A DNA stretch of 64,000 nt from Lasioglossum baleicum (taxonomy: Eukaryota > Arthropoda > Insecta > Hymenoptera > Halictidae): contig NW_027469183.1 of NCBI RefSeq assembly GCF_051020765.1, positions 1-64,000 of the forward strand, read 5' to 3'. Shown here piece after piece: positions 33,035 through 43,400 of this stretch (the stretch's first letter is position 1; each line of letters begins with the position of its first letter). Under the pieces are notes generated by a model. The model had not been told where the DNA came from and ran no database searches. It saw nothing but the letters and a program-made list of their open reading frames with translations. The translations under genes and the position numbers were made by a program.

Positions 33035-33550
33035 ATGCGACGCCCACGTCGAGCGGGACGCAAGTATCAACTTGCTAAATTGAGACGCGCGTTGAGAAAT
33101 AAAGCGGTGCTCGATCAAATCATTGCCACTACCGAGTGGACAGAACTTCTGGGAACCACCGAGCACATTCCGTGTGACGCGTCCGATTACGTTTCTGTAT
33201 ACGGTTGCCCTTGCAACCCTCCTAAAGAGGTCAACCACGCGGACCTCTCGCGAGCTCCGACGCCAGTTCTGCATCCGGTCGATCGTCCTGAGGTGATCGA
33301 CATAGCCGACGACGACGACAGCCGAGACACGATCATCGTCCCCAGGGTCCGTTGCCGAATCATCAGTGACGTCCCTCTGCCAACTCATCAACGTGTCGTC
33401 TTGCGGCCAGCATCCAAGGCCACTAACGTCGTCCCGAACCGAGCAGCAGCTCTGCCAGATCTTCCCCACCTCGAGGACATCTGTATAGAAGACCCGATGT
33501 ACGACACCTACTGCCAGTACCGCCAGTTCCTGCTGCAACAATATTATTAG
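33035..33550 (+). CDS. LTR-encoded 171-residue protein, 5' LTR of C
   Basis: This family member lacks one threonine codon (AAALPD for AAATLPD), an in-frame 3-bp loss that leaves the rest of the frame intact. It shares R in VDRPEV and SDVPLPTH with the copy at 10741-11259. In genomic RNA it would lie upstream of gag, so it would act as an upstream ORF or be expressed separately. The function is unknown. Retention of the frame through an indel is mild evidence for coding. Confidence 0.65.
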   Translation: MRRPRRAGRKYQLAKLRRALRNKAVLDQIIATTEWTELLGTTEHIPCDASDYVSVYGCPCNPPKEVNHADLSRAPTPVLHPVDRPEVIDIADDDDSRDTIIVPRVRCRIISDVPLPTHQRVVLRPASKATNVVPNRAAALPDLPHLEDICIEDPMYDTYCQYRQFLLQQYY

Positions 33551-33863
33551 GCGTTAATACAGCATTGCGGTGAGTCGTATAATGTCTTGTATAATTGCTG
33601 AATCCTGTAAACTCACCGTTTTCGTTGCATCATCTCGCGCGTGATTCTTGTCGGACACTTCTTGTAACCGCGTCGGACGTTCTCTCCTTGACTGCATCTA
33701 TAGCAATATCGGTTGTCCTAGTGCATATGACAGCCCGCGGCTGTCTCGGCACGAAAGACCACTCCTCATTTTAATCATAATATCTCAACCGTCCGTCTGT
33801 CACTGTTCTCTTTTCTCTCTCCTGGTACCTGTAACAAAAACACAGTGACGGACGTGACAAATT

Positions 33864-33880
33864 TGGCGCAGTCGGTAGGA
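33864..33880 (+). promoter_or_regulatory. Primer-binding site, tRNA-Ser, element C
   Basis: TGGCGCAGTCGGTAGGA starts four bases after the 5' LTR. It is complementary to the 3' end, including CCA, of an insect serine tRNA, and would prime minus-strand DNA synthesis. Confidence 0.9.
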
Positions 33881-33970
33881 CATCGAAGTGGTCGCCGATA
33901 TTTGCATTAGTAAGCCCGACGCGTGTCAGTGCGAAATTCACATTTCTAAATCCCATTCATATCTTTCAAA

Positions 33971-35329
33971 ATGTCTCGCCCAATCACGCGATCTCAAAGG
34001 GATCTCCAAGCAGATCCTAACGCAGACCTTCCCCCAATGACCGAGGAAGAGCTACTCCTATACGCACAAGACCTCGCCCGTAGAGAGCAATATCTCAAAG
34101 AGGAAACAGATTTCATTGCCAAATTGCGTCTCAAATATGAAGAAGACGCACAAAACCAAAAGAACATGCTCGACGAAATACGAAAAGAGCTTCGCAACAT
34201 CCAAATCACGAGTCAAACCCTACGTCAACAAACGCCTACACCAGGCCCTAGTAACGTCTCTAATATGCGGGAACCTTCACCGCCAGAGCCACGCGAAATC
34301 CCACAGTATGAACCTACTGGTAATTTCGCTCTAAAACAAGCCGCCGAGCTTGTCCCTAGATTCGACGGAACTTCGTCTTCCGTCCTACAATTCATACGTG
34401 CATGCAAACGCGCGCGTGACACCGTACCGGCCACTGCAGAGCGTGCCCTCACAAAATTGCTCTGCAATAAACTCCACGATCGTGCTTATGCCGCTATAGA
34501 AGGCCAGCACATATTCACAATTTCTGCACTATGCGAGAAATTACGAACAGTACTGGGCCCATACAAATTCGTTGACCAGTACCGTGGCGATCTCGCGAGT
34601 GTACTCCAGGCTCCAAACGAGCACATCTTAGACTTCATCAATCGCGTTAAAGACCTTCGAACCGCGATTCAAGATGCCACAGATATTGGCCTTGATTACG
34701 AAGAACTAGATCGCTTCGTAGTAGATTGTTTTCTACGAGGTCTCCTTCCCCAGCTGCGTGCCGAAGTGCTTCATTGCCCTTCGCGAAATCCTGCCACTGT
34801 TTTCGAAGCAGCCATCTCTGCTTACAGGCAGTATGAGTCAGACCAGACTCGTCGACGAGAACTGATCCGCGAAGAAAAACGAGTCAGCTTCTCTGATAAC
34901 CGGCCGTATCGCCAGCGTTCCACGTACGAGTCCGCTCGTGACATTCCAGAGCGAACTCAAGAACGCCGCGATAACAGACCGGACTCGTCTCAGCAGTCCT
35001 CGAGAAACTCAAACCGGGACTCTTATCGCTCCCCGACGCCGCAACGGCGATGGGAAAATAATCCTCGCGACCAAAACACGTACCGCGATGGTCGCACAGA
35101 TCGCCCCTCAAGCCCTAACAAATTTTGCAACTACTGCAAAGTCCCCGGGCACGATATTCACGAGTGCCGTAAGCGCGCTTTTAATAATAATAGGAGGTCG
35201 GGAAACGAGTCCGGCCTCCCGACCGAAGCCAACCCAAGGCGGGAGGCCGCATCTTCAACCCAAACTACAGCCCGCACCCAAACAGCTATCCGGACGAACG
35301 ACCAGTCCGACGATTCGTCTCAGCAGTAA
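33971..35329 (+). CDS. gag: Gag polyprotein, 452 residues, element C
   Basis: The start is the first ATG after the PBS leader. An acidic, heptad-like N-terminal segment spans residues about 20-90, and the helical capsid region about residues 120-310. Arg-rich disordered sequence with many SPTPQRR-like turns follows, then the zinc knuckle CNYCKVPGHDIHEC at residues 386-399 and a Ser/Gln-rich tail ending DDSSQQ. The product should assemble particles and bind RNA. The pol frame opens at 35173 and overlaps gag's last 157 bp in the -1 phase. I found no canonical X-XXY-YYZ slippery heptamer in the overlap. It is intact and very similar to the Gag of A and B. Confidence 0.94.
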   Translation: MSRPITRSQRDLQADPNADLPPMTEEELLLYAQDLARREQYLKEETDFIAKLRLKYEEDAQNQKNMLDEIRKELRNIQITSQTLRQQTPTPGPSNVSNMREPSPPEPREIPQYEPTGNFALKQAAELVPRFDGTSSSVLQFIRACKRARDTVPATAERALTKLLCNKLHDRAYAAIEGQHIFTISALCEKLRTVLGPYKFVDQYRGDLASVLQAPNEHILDFINRVKDLRTAIQDATDIGLDYEELDRFVVDCFLRGLLPQLRAEVLHCPSRNPATVFEAAISAYRQYESDQTRRRELIREEKRVSFSDNRPYRQRSTYESARDIPERTQERRDNRPDSSQQSSRNSNRDSYRSPTPQRRWENNPRDQNTYRDGRTDRPSSPNKFCNYCKVPGHDIHECRKRAFNNNRRSGNESGLPTEANPRREAASSTQTTARTQTAIRTNDQSDDSSQQ

Positions 35330-38172
35330 ATCTTGCTGCAGACTCACCAATTCCGCGCGTAAAAATCTCCGCCCCTCAATTACAAAAGAAGTGTGAATTT
35401 TTGTTAGACACGGGTTCGGAGATCAATTTAATTCGTGCGTCAAGTCTAGAACCAAATCTACCTATAGATCATACGAACACTATAGAAGTCCAAGGAATAA
35501 CCGAGGGATCCATTCCAACTCTCGGTCAAATTAAAATACACTTACAGGGTCAAAACCCTATCGAATTTCATGTCTTGGGAGAAAGCTTCCCAATTAACAT
35601 CGACGGAATCCTCGGTTCTCCCTTCTTCAGAACAGGAGCCGAGATCTCCTTTGCGAATGAATACATCATGATAGGAAACATTCGGGTTCCCTTCTCGAAC
35701 CCTTGCGCGCCCACGGCTGAGCCTCGCGATAAATTGGCAGCAGAGGTTATTTCAATGCCTTCGTCTATGACCAACGATCTCGTTAAAACTCTAGCCGCCA
35801 AGCGTGAGGAACATTCGGCAAGGAACGTTCGAGTGTCTTCCTCAAATCCTCGTGCACCCGCGGTCAGACCTTGCAGAGCCCCGGTGACGGAGGTTATTTC
35901 AATGCCTCCTCGGGATTCGATCGAGTGCTCCCTAGAGAAAAACGCCGTGAAAAGCCGGCCGGAATCGAAGGAGACTCGAGAGATATCGGAGTACACTGCG
36001 AGAAGTCGGATCGTGGAGCGTGAGGATCGGGTCCGAACAAAGACTCCTCTGAAATCCGAAGAATTCGTCCTCGAACCTCGTACCGTTGCGTGCATAGCGG
36101 TCGACGTCGATGGACCCAAACAGGGATATATCCGCCGTGTTAACGTAGCGCCGGATGTATTCCTGGGTGACTGCGTCGTCACCAATCGTAAAGGCAAAGC
36201 GAGCCTCCGGTGTTTTAACACCTCGTCGGAAAGAGTTTCATTTCGATTGCCCCCATTGGAGATGGAAGAAATCGAGTCGTACTCTTCCGACCTTTCTAAT
36301 TCCGGGAACCATCCCGACGTATTCGGTAACCATCCCGACCATTCTACTTCCGGGTATCATCCCGACGTATTCGGTAACCATCCCGACCTTTCTAATTCCG
36401 GGAACCATCCCGACGTATTCGGTAACCATCCCGACCATTCTACTTCCGGGTATCATCCCGACGTATTCGGTAACCATCCCGACCTTACTAATTCCGGGAA
36501 CTATCCCGACGCATTCGGTAACCATCCCGACCTTTCTAATTCCGGGTACTATCCCGACGCATTCGGTAACCATCCCGACCTTTCTAATTCCGGGAACTAT
36601 CCCGACGCATTCGGTAACCATCCCGACCTTTCTAATTCCGGGTATCATCCCGACGTATTCGGTAACCATCCCGACCTTTCTAATTCCGGGTATCGTCCCG
36701 ACGCATTCGGTAACCATCCCGACCTTTCTAACTCCGGTAACCAGCCCGATTCTCATACTAACTCCGGTAACCAGCCCGATTCTTATACTAACTCCGGTAA
36801 CCAGCCCGATCATTATACTAACTCCGGTAACCAGCCCGATCCTTATTCTAACTCCGGTAACCAGCCCGATCAATTCCAAGACCAACTCCATTCCTACGAC
36901 AATCAAAGATCTTCAAGACCCATATGTAAGCAGGTCTGTTCTATATTGCACAATAAACCCAGTGACAGTTCTAAACCAGAGAAGGATATCAAAGCCTCCA
37001 AAGTAAAAGAACTTCATAACTTACTTCGAAATCATATCTTTGATGATCCACAGAAACTCGATTCCTTTCAACTTCCATCTGCACGTTGCCATGCGAAGCG
37101 AAACGAATACGATAAAATTAATCTCTGCGCTACAGCGAAATACGCGTCAGCAAGAAAGAAATATAAATCCGAGTACCCTCGCGATAACAGATACCCCTAC
37201 CAGATTAAACGAGCGAAATACGAAACCTCTGGTCAGCAAAATCTCCTTCGACCACCGGAAGATATAGAACAGGTATTCCTACTCAAAGAACCCTGCAAGG
37301 GCAAATTCGATGCGCAATATACGGGTCCTCACGAAATTTGCGACATCCTAGACTCAAACAATGTAAAAATTAAAGTAGGGAACCATTTTAAGATTGTACA
37401 TGCAAACAAACTCAAGCGTGCGCCGAATAATCCAACGCAAACCCCGCGTCAGCGAAACGTGACACTCATCTGGAAGAAGATAAGGAAAGAACCCTGCCCG
37501 TTCTCAGTAGCCCCCACCTCCCTGATGAGATACAGGCAATACCAAAGTAATGACGACACTAGCAACTTGACGAAAGACCGTCAGTACGCTACGAACCGTC
37601 ACGACAGCAGCATCCAAGCGGGACAACCTAACAAGATGTGCAAACAAGGCAAGATCCATAGGACATCAGACCGTAGAGCCAAGAGGTATCTACAGAACTA
37701 CCTCCAAGTAATCTGTTTCACGGGAACAATCTACATAACCTCCGAGGGAAAACAATTATGCTGCACATGCAGTCTCCCTGCTAAGATAGGAAGAACGGAA
37801 CGCTTCGATCACGTTAGAATGTACGGCATGTACAACACATGTGAACAATGCAAAGAGAACATCTGTGATGAAAAGCCAGTCTGGGACTGTGCTCCATGCG
37901 CTTACCAAATAGCACGTATGCGATCCAGGACAGATTTCCCTCACAGCCGTAGGCCAGTTATCGAAGAATTCAGTTTCGACTCTGAATCCAATTCCGACTC
38001 CGACACTGACTTCGACTCTGACTCCGACTCGGAAGACCTCCAAACCAGCGATAGTGACGCCACTTCAGACGAAGATGACTGGACGGTGCCATCAAAGGTA
38101 CACATAGCTGCAGACATCAGGGACCACAATGCGGATCCCGACCAGGACGGAACAGCCGAACCTAACAATTAA
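35173..38172 (+). CDS. pol: Degenerate pol with protease, minisatellite, integrase tail and fused Cys-rich module
   Basis: This is a -1 frame relative to gag, open from 35173, with no ATG before the protease. Order: protease (VKISAPQLQKKCEFLLDTGS, then IDGILGSPFF); gypsy PR-RT linker with GYIRRVNVAPDVFLGDCVVT; minisatellite 36289-36870; a basic stretch; integrase C-terminal GPY/F-like piece (QYTGPHEICDI, VKIKVGNHFKIVHANKLKRA); then an in-frame Cys-rich module with an acidic Ser/Asp tail (about 37490-38168). RT, RNase H and integrase core motifs are absent. Here the Cys-rich module is fused in frame, whereas in A it sits in another frame. If translated, the product would be a protease plus the unknown module. 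Confidence 0.78.
36289..36870 (+). repeat. Frame-preserving minisatellite in pol, element C
   Basis: There are nine 48-bp units (16 residues, such as DLSNSGNHPDVFGNHP) followed by five 30-bp units (NSGNQPDSYT type). Unit variants alternate (DLSNSG/DHSTSG), which suggests pairwise duplication within the array. It lies exactly where RT should start. Confidence 0.93.
37490..38168 (+). other. Cys-rich, acidic-tailed module within pol frame of C
   Basis: Relative to B, about 0.7 kb is inserted between NVTLIWKKIRK and SDSPPTLNP. It encodes VICFTG, LCCTCSL, NTCEQC and DCAPCAYQIARMRSR, three CxxC pairs plus an extra Cys. An acidic tail follows, of alternating Asp/Ser/Glu. It is homologous by eye to the separate ORF at 12727-13137 in A, but much more diverged than the surrounding element. 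It resembles a small zinc-binding protein; the family is not recognised. Confidence 0.6.
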
Positions 38173-38345
38173 AATATACAGTCAGTTACAGAAAAGTGCA
38201 AGTGAAAGTATTAGTGAACAAAGTGATTCCCCACCCACCCTAAACCCCGAGAAAAGACAGTCGAAAAATGAACATTGCGAATACGACTTGTCGGACATTA
38301 CAAAACCAGCCCCAGCCCCACGTGCCGACACCGACAACATTTCAG

Positions 38346-38456
38346 TGCGACCAGTGTTTCGTACAAATATAGGAAATACTCGCCGAGAACTGTGCTCCCT
38401 GCGCGGAGTACCTCCGGACGATGCGTCGCATGAATGAGTGTGTGATCGAGTGTTGA
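38346..38456 (+). pseudogene. Relic of a second Cys-rich domain, element C
   Basis: It reads CDQCFVQI, a TAG stop at 38370-38372, then ENCAPCAEYLRTMRRMNE and a final stop. It matches the CxxC...CAPCA...MR pattern of the intact module 400 bp upstream. The same sequence stands before the 3' LTR in A and B, so it predates the cassette differences. Confidence 0.6.
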
Positions 38457-38460
38457 GCGA

Positions 38461-38486
38461 GAAATTTCTTCCTTGTAAGAAATTTC
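38461..38486 (+). other. Perfect hairpin before the 3' LTR
   Basis: The arms GAAATTTCTT and AAGAAATTTC flank the loop CCTTGT, 17 bp upstream of the 3' LTR. It is kept in B, and in A with one mismatch. It might be an RNA structure near the plus-strand priming site; a role is not established. Confidence 0.6.
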
Positions 38487-38497
38487 TTTTCCGCGTT

Positions 38498-38503
38498 GGG
38501 AGG
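38498..38503 (+). promoter_or_regulatory. Candidate polypurine tract (short)
   Basis: GGGAGG directly abuts the 3' LTR, where the plus-strand primer is expected. It is shorter than typical gypsy tracts, so this is tentative. Confidence 0.4.
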
Positions 38504-38746
38504 TGTTACGTCGTCCGATGTACGACGTTGGCCTTGTACACACACTATGTATACAAGGTCTGATCTGCATAAGATCCACACACCGTCCCCTAGACATAAG
38601 AGCATAGTATTAAGATCTCATTATTCTATTGTTCTAATCCTTATCTCCGTCTCTACCCATCACCATAACTTCACCTTGATCAACACCTTACCTCAGTTTC
38701 AACCCATCACCACGACACATAATGCAATAAAGTATTGCATCACTCT

Positions 38747-38781
38747 GGAAGCATCTAGAAGCTTCTAGAAACGTCGAGAAG
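38747..38781 (+). promoter_or_regulatory. Heat-shock-element-like array in 3' LTR
   Basis: The same in-register GAA/TTC pentamer series is present. In the 3' LTR it could drive readthrough into the adjacent satellite. Confidence 0.55.
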
Positions 38782-39640
38782 TCCAAAGACTGCTGCATCA
38801 GCAGTCCCACGCTCGTAGAGGGCAATAGGACAGCCACGAGACTGCAGCGTCAGCAGAAATGCACGTGCAGTCCCCGGGAGCAAAGACGCTGCTGCGTCAG
38901 CGGTTCTCCCACTCCGACGACTGAAGAACAAAGAGACTGCAGCGTCAGCTATCCCCACTCCGAACGAAGGAGGCAAGGCAGAGCGGACGCTTGCATCAGT
39001 CCGCCTCCAGACAGCGACTCGAACGGTCCGCTCGAAGCGAGCGACTCGCACGGACGTGCCAGTCCGGCTTCTTCCGACTTCAAGAGCAGACGTGTTCAGT
39101 CTAGCTCCGCGAAAGTGAAGTGTGTCGATCCTTCACTCCTAATTCCAATTCCAATTCCAACTCTAACTCAACTCAACTCAACTCCTAATTCTCATACATT
39201 ATTCCTACAACATATTACTATATCCATTATTCATTAATCCAATTACTACTCCTATTATAATACTACTTACATATTGTATACCAGTGTACTTACCAGTTCT
39301 TATTTAATATATCGTTGTTATACCAGTGCTTCGATCTTGTTATTCTTGTGTTAGTTCAACACCATCTTCCAATTCAGTTCTTGCATCGAATATATTAAAC
39401 TCGTGACATATCCGGACTTGGTCTAAAGTGCGCAGTGGAAACGCTGAGCCGCCAATAAGGAATTTGAAGCGAGTCATAGAGAAGTTCTCGTGCCACGTCT
39501 AGAATTGGTCTAAAGTGCGCAGTGGAAACGCTGAGCCGCCACTATAGACGTGAAGCGAGTTAACTACCAAAAAGGTTAATAACAAGTGGAAGTTCATTTT
39601 CATTATATTATTAATATTCCATCATTACTATTCCTTACCC

Positions 39641-40156
39641 ATGCGACGCCCACGTCGAGCGGGACGCAAGTATCAACTTGCTAAATTGAGACGCGCGTTG
39701 AGAAATAAAGCGGTGCTCGATCAAATCATTGCCACTACCGAGTGGACAGAACTTCTGGGAACCACCGAGCACATTCCGTGTGACGCGTCCGATTACGTTT
39801 CTGTATACGGTTGCCCTTGCAACCCTCCTAAAGAGGTCAACCACGCGGACCTCTCGCGAGCTCCGACGCCAGTTCTGCATCCGGTCGATCGTCCTGAGGT
39901 GATCGACATAGCCGACGACGACGACAGCCGAGACACGATCATCGTCCCCAGGGTCCGTTGCCGAATCATCAGTGACGTCCCTCTGCCAACTCATCAACGT
40001 GTCGTCTTGCGGCCAGCATCCAAGGCCACTAACGTCGTCCCGAACCGAGCAGCAGCTCTGCCAGATCTTCCCCACCTCGAGGACATCTGTATAGAAGACC
40101 CGATGTACGACACCTACTGCCAGTACCGCCAGTTCCTGCTGCAACAATATTATTAG
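39641..40156 (+). CDS. LTR-encoded 171-residue protein, 3' LTR of C
   Basis: The predicted protein is identical to the 5' LTR copy (33035-33550), with the same in-frame loss of one codon. In the genomic RNA this copy would lie downstream of pol, where a third ORF would sit. That position resembles accessory ORFs in the LTR of mouse mammary tumour virus, but no sequence relation is claimed. Confidence 0.63.
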   Translation: MRRPRRAGRKYQLAKLRRALRNKAVLDQIIATTEWTELLGTTEHIPCDASDYVSVYGCPCNPPKEVNHADLSRAPTPVLHPVDRPEVIDIADDDDSRDTIIVPRVRCRIISDVPLPTHQRVVLRPASKATNVVPNRAAALPDLPHLEDICIEDPMYDTYCQYRQFLLQQYY

Positions 40157-40465
40157 GCGTTAATACAGCATTGCGGTGAGTCGTATAATGTCTTGTATAA
40201 TTGCTGAATCCTGTAAACTCACCGTTTTCGTTGCATCATCTCGCGCGTGATTCTTGTCGGACACTTCTTGTAACCGCGTCGGACGTTCTCTCCTTGACTG
40301 CATCTATAGCAATATCGGTTGTCCTAGTGCATATGACAGCCCGCGGCTGTCTCGGCACGAAAGACCACTCCTCATTTTAATCATAATATCTCAACCGTCC
40401 GTCTGTCACTGTTCTCTTTTCTCTCTCCTGGTACCTGTAACAAAAACACAGTGACGGACGTGACA

Positions 40466-43400
40466 CACAAACACGTGCGAGGTTTTGTGGGATGCGCATG
40501 CGCAGGTTTTGTGGGATGCGCATGCGCAGATTTTTTGGGATGCGCATGCGCAGGTTTTTTGGGATGCGCATGGCTAGTCGAGCAAAAACACGTGCGAGAG
40601 GATGCATCCCGCAGGCTAGTCGAGTAAAAACACGTGCGAGACGATGCATCCCGCAGGCTAGTCGAGTAAAAACACGTGCGAGAGGATGCATCCCGCAGGC
40701 TAGTCGAGCAAAAACACGTGCGAGAGGATGCATCCCGCAGGCTAGTCGAGTAAAAACACGTGCGAGAGGATGCATCCCGCAGGCTAGTCGAGTAAAAACA
40801 CGTGCGAGGTTTTGTGGGATGCGCATGTGCAGGTTTTTTGGGATGCGCATGGCTAGTCGAGCAAAAACACGTGCGAGAGGATGCATCCATCAGGGTAGTC
40901 GAGTAAAAACACGTGCGAGAGGATGCATCCCGCAGGCTAGTCGAGTAAAAACACGTGCGAGAGGATGCATCCCGCAGGCTAGTCGAGCAAAAACACGTGC
41001 GAGAGGATGCATCCCGCAGGCTAGTCGAGCAAAAACACGTGCGAGAGGATGCATCCCGCAGGCTAGTCGAGTAAAAACACGTGCGAGAGGATGCATCCCG
41101 CAGGCTAGTCGAGCACAAACACGTGCGAGAGGATGCATCCCGCAGGCTAGTCGAGCAAAAACACGTGCGAGAGGATGCATCCCGCAGGCTAGTCGAGTAA
41201 AAACACGTGCGAAAGGATGCATCCCGCAGTCTAGTCGAGCACAAACACGTGCGAGGTTTTGTGGGATGCGCATGCGCAGGTTTTGTGGGATGCGCATGCG
41301 CAGATTTTTTGGGATGCGCATGCGCAGGTTTTTTGGGATGCGCATGGCTAGTCAAGCAAAAACACGTGCGAGAGGATGCATCCCGCAGGCTAGTCGAGCA
41401 AAAACACGTGCGAGAGGATGCATCCCGCAGGCTAGTCGAGTAAAAACACGTGCGAAAGGATGCATCCCGCAGGCTAGTCGAGCAAAAACACGTGCGAGAG
41501 GATGCATCCCGCAGGCTAGTCGAGTAAAAACACGTGCGAAAGGATGCATCCCGCAGGCTAGTCGAGCAAAAACACGTGCGAGAGGATGCATCCCGCAGGC
41601 TAGTCGAGCACAAACACGTGCGAGAGGATGCATCCCGCAGGCTAGTCGAGCAAAAACACGTGCGAGAGGATGCATCCCGCAGGCTAGTCGAGTAAAAACA
41701 CGTGCGAAAGGATGCATCCCGCAGTCTAGTCGAGCACAAACACGTGCGAGGTTTTGTGGGATGCGCATGCGCAGGTTTTGTGGGATGCGCATGCGCAGAT
41801 TTTTTGGGATGCGCATGGCTAGTCAAGCAAAAACACGTGCGAGAGGATGCATCCCGCAGGCTAGTCGAGCAAAAACACGTGCGAGAGGATGCATCCCGCA
41901 GGCTAGTCGAGTAAAAACACGTGCGAAAGGATGCATCCCGCAGGCTAGTCGAGCAAAAACACGTGCGAGAGGATGCATCCCGCAGGCTAGTCGAGTAAAA
42001 ACACGTGCGAGAGGATGCATCCCGCAGGCTAGTCGAGCACAAACACGTGCGAGAGGATGCATCCCGCAGGCTAGTCGAGTAAAAACACGTGCGAAAGGAT
42101 GCATCCCGCAGTCTAGTCGAGCACAAACACGTGCGAGGTTTTGTGGGATGCGCATGCGCAGGTTTTGTGGGATGCGCATGCGCAGATTTTTTGGGATGCG
42201 CATGGCTAGTCGAGCAAAAACACGTGCGAGAGGATGCATCCCGCAGGCTAGTCGAGCAAAAACACGTGCGAAAGGATGCATCCCGCAGGCTAGTCGAGCA
42301 CAAACACGTGCGAGGTTTTGTGGGATGCGCATGCGCAGGTTTTGTGGGATGCGCATGCGCAGATTTTTTGGGATGCGCATGCGCAGGTTTTTTGGGATGC
42401 GCATGGCTAGTCGAGCAAAAACACGTGCGAGAGGATGCATCCCGCAGGCTAGTCGAGTAAAAACACGTGCGAGACGATGCATCCCGCAGGCTAGTCGAGT
42501 AAAAACACGTGCGAGAGGATGCATCACGCAGGCTAGTCGAGCAAAAACACGTGCGAGAGGATGCATCCCGCAGGCTAGTCGAGTAAAAACACGTGCGAGA
42601 GGATGCATCCCGCAGGCTAGTCGAGTAAAAACACGTGCGAGGTTTTGTGGGATGCGCATGTGCAGGTTTTTTGGGATGCGCATGGCTAGTCGAGCAAAAA
42701 CACGTGCGAGAGGATGCATCCATCAGGGTAGTCGAGTAAAAACACGTGCGAGAGGATGCATCCCGCAGGCTAGTCGAGTAAAAACACGTGCGAGAGGATG
42801 CATCCCGCAGGCTAGTCGAGCAAAAACACGTGCGAGAGGATGCATCCCGCAGGCTAGTCGAGCAAAAACACGTGCGAGAGGATGCATCCCGCAGGCTAGT
42901 CGAGCAAAAACACGTGCGAGAGGATGCATCCCGCAGGCTAGTCGAGTAAAAACACGTGCGAGAGGATGCATCCCGCAGGCTAGTCGAGCACAAACACGTG
43001 CGAGAGGATGCATCCCGCAGGCTAGTCGAGCAAAAACACGTGCGAGAGGATGCATCCCGCAGGCTAGTCGAGTAAAAACACGTGCGAAAGGATGCATCCC
43101 GCAGTCTAGTCGAGCACAAACACGTGCGAGGTTTTGTGGGATGCGCATGCGCAGGTTTTGTGGGATGCGCATGCGCAGATTTTTTGGGATGCGCATGCGC
43201 AGGTTTTTTGGGATGCGCATGGCTAGTCGAGCAAAAACACGTGCGAGAGGATGCATCCCGCAGGCTAGTCGAGCAAAAACACGTGCGAGAGGATGCATCC
43301 CGCAGGCTAGTCGAGTAAAAACACGTGCGAAAGGATGCATCCCGCAGGCTAGTCGAGCACAAACACGTGCGAGGTTTTGTGGGATGCGCATGCGCAGGTT

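Larger units (their letters stand above)
31898..33859 (+). repeat. 5' LTR of element C
   Basis: The LTR is 1962 bp, TGTTACG...GTGACA. It includes the HSE-like array at 32141-32175 and the LTR ORF at 33035-33550. It is the same as the 3' LTR as far as I could read. Confidence 0.96.
31898..40465 (+). mobile_element. Gypsy-type non-autonomous retrotransposon C
   Basis: This is a structurally complete insertion: 5' LTR 31898-33859, tRNA-Ser PBS, gag, overlapping degenerate pol, Cys-rich module, relic, hairpin, and 3' LTR 38504-40465. Both LTRs are 1962 bp and I saw no difference between them, so insertion is recent. It has a 4-bp CACA duplication. RT, RNase H and the integrase core are absent, so mobilisation would require enzymes supplied in trans. 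Confidence 0.95.
38504..40465 (+). repeat. 3' LTR of element C
   Basis: The LTR is 1962 bp, matching the 5' LTR throughout on reading. The HSE-like array is at 38747-38781. It ends in GTGACA, then CACA and satellite. Confidence 0.96.

Noticed and set aside
33029..33541. Antisense ORF of 170 codons opposite the LTR ORF
   Set aside because: It is interrupted in several LTR copies (for example shortened to 91 codons at 22822-23097), while the sense ORF is intact in all seven.
33864..33890. Fragment resembling a tRNA
   Set aside because: It is the primer-binding site, complementary to a tRNA-Ser 3' end, with no cloverleaf.
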